Assembly (NCBI GenBank): GCA_018968995.1
Contig: JAGWZD010000061.1
Location: forward strand, 1-8,828
DNA: 8,828 nt
Origin: Bdellovibrionales bacterium
GTDB taxonomy: Bacteria > Bdellovibrionota > UBA1018
Reading direction: 5' to 3'
The position numbers and the translations under genes are program-made. The notes beneath the pieces are model-generated. The model had not been told where the DNA came from, did no database searches, and worked only from the letters and a program-made list of their open reading frames with translations. Each line of letters opens with the position of its first letter. Positions within the stretch are counted from its first letter, which is position 1. This document shows, in pieces, positions 7,154 to 8,828 of this stretch.

Positions 7154-7878
7154 CAACGCCCCGATGTCTTCCTAAAAAAATAGGCGCCCAGAAGATCCTT
7201 GAGAATGATCAACGCTCCCAAATTGCGTTGCCCTTTAGCTAAAGTGTGGGCTGAATACGAGATCTGAACAGGCACCTCTGAATACCGAAACGACTCTCGA
7301 GCTACGATTTGTTTGATCTCGGTAGCGTGTGCCATTCGATTCAACTGAATGTCCATGCGCTCGGCGACCCTCCGATTGAATGCACGAAACCCATTATGCG
7401 AGTCGCCAAGATCAAGCCCTGTAACCCATTTTTCAAATAAAATTCCGCCCCGCAAAACCCAGCGCCTGAGCGAAGGAACACTCACTTTATCTGCCAGAAA
7501 TCGATTACCAAAAATAATATCTGATCTTCCCGCGACAACCGGATCTAATAATGCGGGCAAATCCTCGCTTCGATGCTGGCCATCAGCATCCATAGTCACG
7601 AAATATTCAGACTGAAGCTCGTGACAGGCGTAGGAGATTCCGGTTTGCAGCGCAGCGCCCTGCCCCAAGTTAATCAGGTGCCTTAGGGCCACCAGCGAGC
7701 CTTTGCCTACTAAACCGGGCTTAGACTTTATTTTTGAGCCATCATCCACCAAAACGATGGTGGTTTGAAAATCCTGCAGGTACTGGTGCTGACCTAAAAA
7801 CCGCTCGAGACGCTGCAGATGAGCCTGGAGTAGACCGGTCTCGTTAAAAAAAGGAATAATGATCGATAATCGGCGCAC
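7153..7878 (-). CDS. Family 2 glycosyltransferase, DPM1-like, without a membrane anchor, 241 aa
   Basis: This is a GT-A fold enzyme that probably transfers a sugar from a nucleotide donor to polyprenyl phosphate. The N-terminus L-S-I-I-I-P-F-F-N12-E13 is the classic GT2 first strand. V-L-V-D45-D46-G-S binds the nucleotide. L-I-N-L-G-Q-G-A-A-L-Q-T-G and T-M-D97-A-D99-G-Q-H carry the metal-binding DXD motif. D-S-H-N-G-F-R-A-F follows in the acceptor region, and a short hydrophobic stretch (I-L-K-D-L-L-G-A-Y-F-F) ends the protein. Unlike the GT2 at the left edge, it has no paired membrane segments. The DUF2304 protein encoded directly after it may supply the membrane part. The start is GTG at 7878, with weak AGAG 7 bases upstream; no other start precedes the first strand. 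It follows the methyltransferase gene after a 90-base gap. Confidence 0.92.
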   Translation of the reverse strand: MRRLSIIIPFFNETGLLQAHLQRLERFLGQHQYLQDFQTTIVLVDDGSKIKSKPGLVGKGSLVALRHLINLGQGAALQTGISYACHELQSEYFVTMDADGQHRSEDLPALLDPVVAGRSDIIFGNRFLADKVSVPSLRRWVLRGGILFEKWVTGLDLGDSHNGFRAFNRRVAERMDIQLNRMAHATEIKQIVARESFRYSEVPVQISYSAHTLAKGQRNLGALIILKDLLGAYFFRKTSGR

Positions 7879-7955
7879 AACAAAGCTCTACCAGAAAGTC
7901 CTCTCACTCTAAAGGGGGGAGCCAAAGAAGATTTCGGCGCTCTAAAATCATAAAG

Positions 7956-7980
7956 AGAAAATCCGAGCTCAGGATTTTCT
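7956..7980 (-). terminator. Hairpin at the methyltransferase stop codon, weak terminator or attenuator candidate
   Basis: AGAAAATCC (7956-7964) and GGATTTTCT (7972-7980) are a perfect 9-bp inverted repeat around a 7-base loop. On the - strand the loop contains the TGA stop of the methyltransferase gene, and the transcript continues CUUUAUGAUUUU, which is U-rich but interrupted. The stem has only three G-C pairs, so it is weak. It could partly end transcription or stabilise the message before the GT2 gene. Confidence 0.35.
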
Positions 7981-8715
7981 AGCGACAACCAAAAACGCCT
8001 TAGAAATACACCACAAGGACGGACAGTGCTTCAGCGCCATGGCGCCCAGGCGATAAACCCAAGAACCGCCAGACTGTGTTAACGACAAATCAGACGGAAC
8101 GACAAACTGGTATTCGATTGAGGGGTGCCGATTTAAATTCGCACAAAGCCCCCAATAGGTAGGAGCATAACTGGCGTCACGATAGTCTTTACCCCTCTTT
8201 GTTAACTTAAGGTAAAGATTCGCAAATCGCAGCGGCAAGTAACTTAAGAACGGAAGCCCGTAGTGAACCTCGATGGGCCACAGCCGATTTGGCATCAACA
8301 GATAAACCACGCCCCCCGGCCTGAGAACATCTACGATTTGATCTAATGCCGTCTTTTGATCGGGCAAATGCTCATAAACATTATCTAGAACGATCAAATC
8401 GAATGTATCTTTCAAGCCGCTGTTTAAAATGTCTGCATTCCGAAAAACTAAGTTCGGAAACGAATGATCACGACTTGCCGCTTCATAAAACGGTAGGCAC
8501 GGTTCAAGCCCTGTAACAGAACGACAACGTAGTGCCAAGCTCCGGGCTGTCCAACCATATCCAGCGCCGACATCTAAAACGTCTAGCTGATCCAATGGCT
8601 TAACAAAAAATGGACCGCAGGTATTCAAGATTTGCTTACAAAAGACCTCACCCATCATTCCTTGACGAGCGCCTTCCATTGAATTGCAAAAATCATAGTC
8701 AGGACGAGAATCCAT
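7969..8715 (-). CDS. Class I SAM-dependent methyltransferase, 248 aa
   Basis: This is a Methyltransf_11/12-type enzyme. Motif I is V46-L-D48-V-G50-A-G52-Y-G54, which binds S-adenosylmethionine. E71 in V-T-G-L-E-P ends the second strand and normally holds the ribose hydroxyls. A94-D95-I-L follows the third strand, F105-D-L-I-V-L-D-N-V-Y-E-H is motif IV-like, and L131-R-P-G-G-V-V-Y-L is the post-motif loop. A C-terminal segment of about 100 residues, rich in Trp, Tyr and Leu, probably holds substrate determinants. The ATG at 8715 follows a perfect AGGAGG at a 4-base spacing. Its place at the head of a glycosyltransferase group suggests methylation of a sugar or lipid carrier intermediate. The substrate, including whether it is a small molecule or a glycan, cannot be read from the sequence. 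Confidence 0.9.
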   Translation of the reverse strand: MDSRPDYDFCNSMEGARQGMMGEVFCKQILNTCGPFFVKPLDQLDVLDVGAGYGWTARSLALRCRSVTGLEPCLPFYEAASRDHSFPNLVFRNADILNSGLKDTFDLIVLDNVYEHLPDQKTALDQIVDVLRPGGVVYLLMPNRLWPIEVHYGLPFLSYLPLRFANLYLKLTKRGKDYRDASYAPTYWGLCANLNRHPSIEYQFVVPSDLSLTQSGGSWVYRLGAMALKHCPSLWCISKAFLVVARKS

Positions 8716-8719
8716 CTAG

Positions 8720-8725
8720 CCTCCT
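8720..8725 (-). promoter_or_regulatory. Strong ribosome binding site of the methyltransferase gene
   Basis: AGGAGG on the - strand lies 4 bases before the ATG at 8715-8713. It is the strongest such site seen in the right block and fixes the start. Confidence 0.75.
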
Positions 8726-8727
8726 GA

Positions 8728-8826
8728 TCAACGAGAGGGGGTTGAGCGAAGTGTACGTATCGTAAACAGCCAATACACCCAACGGGCCGGTAAAAAACAC
8801 AGAAACCATTGAGCTATAAAGGTAAG
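8728..8826 (-). CDS. 3' end of an unidentified gene entering from the right edge
   Basis: One - strand frame is open from the right edge for 32 codons and stops with TGA at 8730-8728, 12 bases before the methyltransferase ATG. That gap holds exactly the AGGAGG site, as expected inside an operon. The peptide is hydrophobic then basic (Q-W-F-L-C-F-L-P-A-R-W-V-Y-W-L-F, then R-x-L-R-S-T-P-S-R). That would suit the tail of a membrane-associated protein. It is too short to assign to a family. A second - strand frame is also open across this stretch and ends inside the methyltransferase gene at 8699, so the frame choice is a judgement based on spacing. Confidence 0.45.
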   Translation of the reverse strand, partial: LTFIAQWFLCFLPARWVYWLFTIRTLRSTPSR

Positions 8827-8828
8827 CA

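Noticed and set aside
1..8828. Search for a novel defence, mobile or RNA-based system
   Set aside because: Every substantial frame belongs to familiar polysaccharide-synthesis families. No direct-repeat arrays, terminal inverted repeats, integrase or transposase motifs, tRNA-like folds or long unexplained gaps were seen.

Overview
The window is a stretch of a bacterial surface-polysaccharide (O-antigen or capsule type) locus. It holds nine complete genes and two cut off by the window edges. Dedicated dTDP-L-rhamnose genes, polyprenyl-phosphate-sugar type glycosyltransferases and a sugar-locus methyltransferase suggest a Gram-negative bacterium. The base composition is mixed and several starts are GTG. 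I cannot name a genus from this sequence alone; any lineage assignment would be a guess.

Layout. The left block (1-5626) is entirely on the + strand. It starts with the C-terminal part of a membrane-anchored family 2 glycosyltransferase, overlapped by a multi-membrane-segment GT-C type glycosyltransferase (543-2039). The four-gene rhamnose set follows in the order rfbB, rfbA, rfbD, rfbC (2100-5626). rfbA/rfbD and rfbD/rfbC overlap by 4 bases (ATGA), so the last three genes are tightly coupled. The first 2 kb is visibly richer in A+T than the rhamnose genes.

The right block (5645 to the right edge) is entirely on the - strand and meets the left block tail to tail with only 18 bases between stop codons. 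In transcription order it contains the 3' end of an unidentified gene entering from the right edge, a class I SAM-dependent methyltransferase, a DPM1-like family 2 glycosyltransferase, a small DUF2304 membrane protein coupled to it by a TGATG junction, and a family 4 glycosyltransferase.

How the genes work together (inference from families). RfbA activates glucose-1-phosphate to dTDP-glucose, RfbB makes the 4-keto-6-deoxy intermediate, RfbC epimerises it and RfbD reduces it to dTDP-L-rhamnose. The GT4 enzyme probably adds a sugar, perhaps rhamnose, to a growing lipid-linked glycan on the cytoplasmic side. The two GT2 enzymes probably load single sugars onto a polyprenyl-phosphate carrier. The GT-C enzyme is the kind of protein that uses such lipid-linked sugars on the far side of the membrane. 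The methyltransferase may modify a sugar. No gap between genes exceeds 90 bases. I saw no tRNA, rRNA, CRISPR array, insertion sequence or phage gene, and nothing that amounts to a new kind of system. The observations below concern architecture, composition and junctions.
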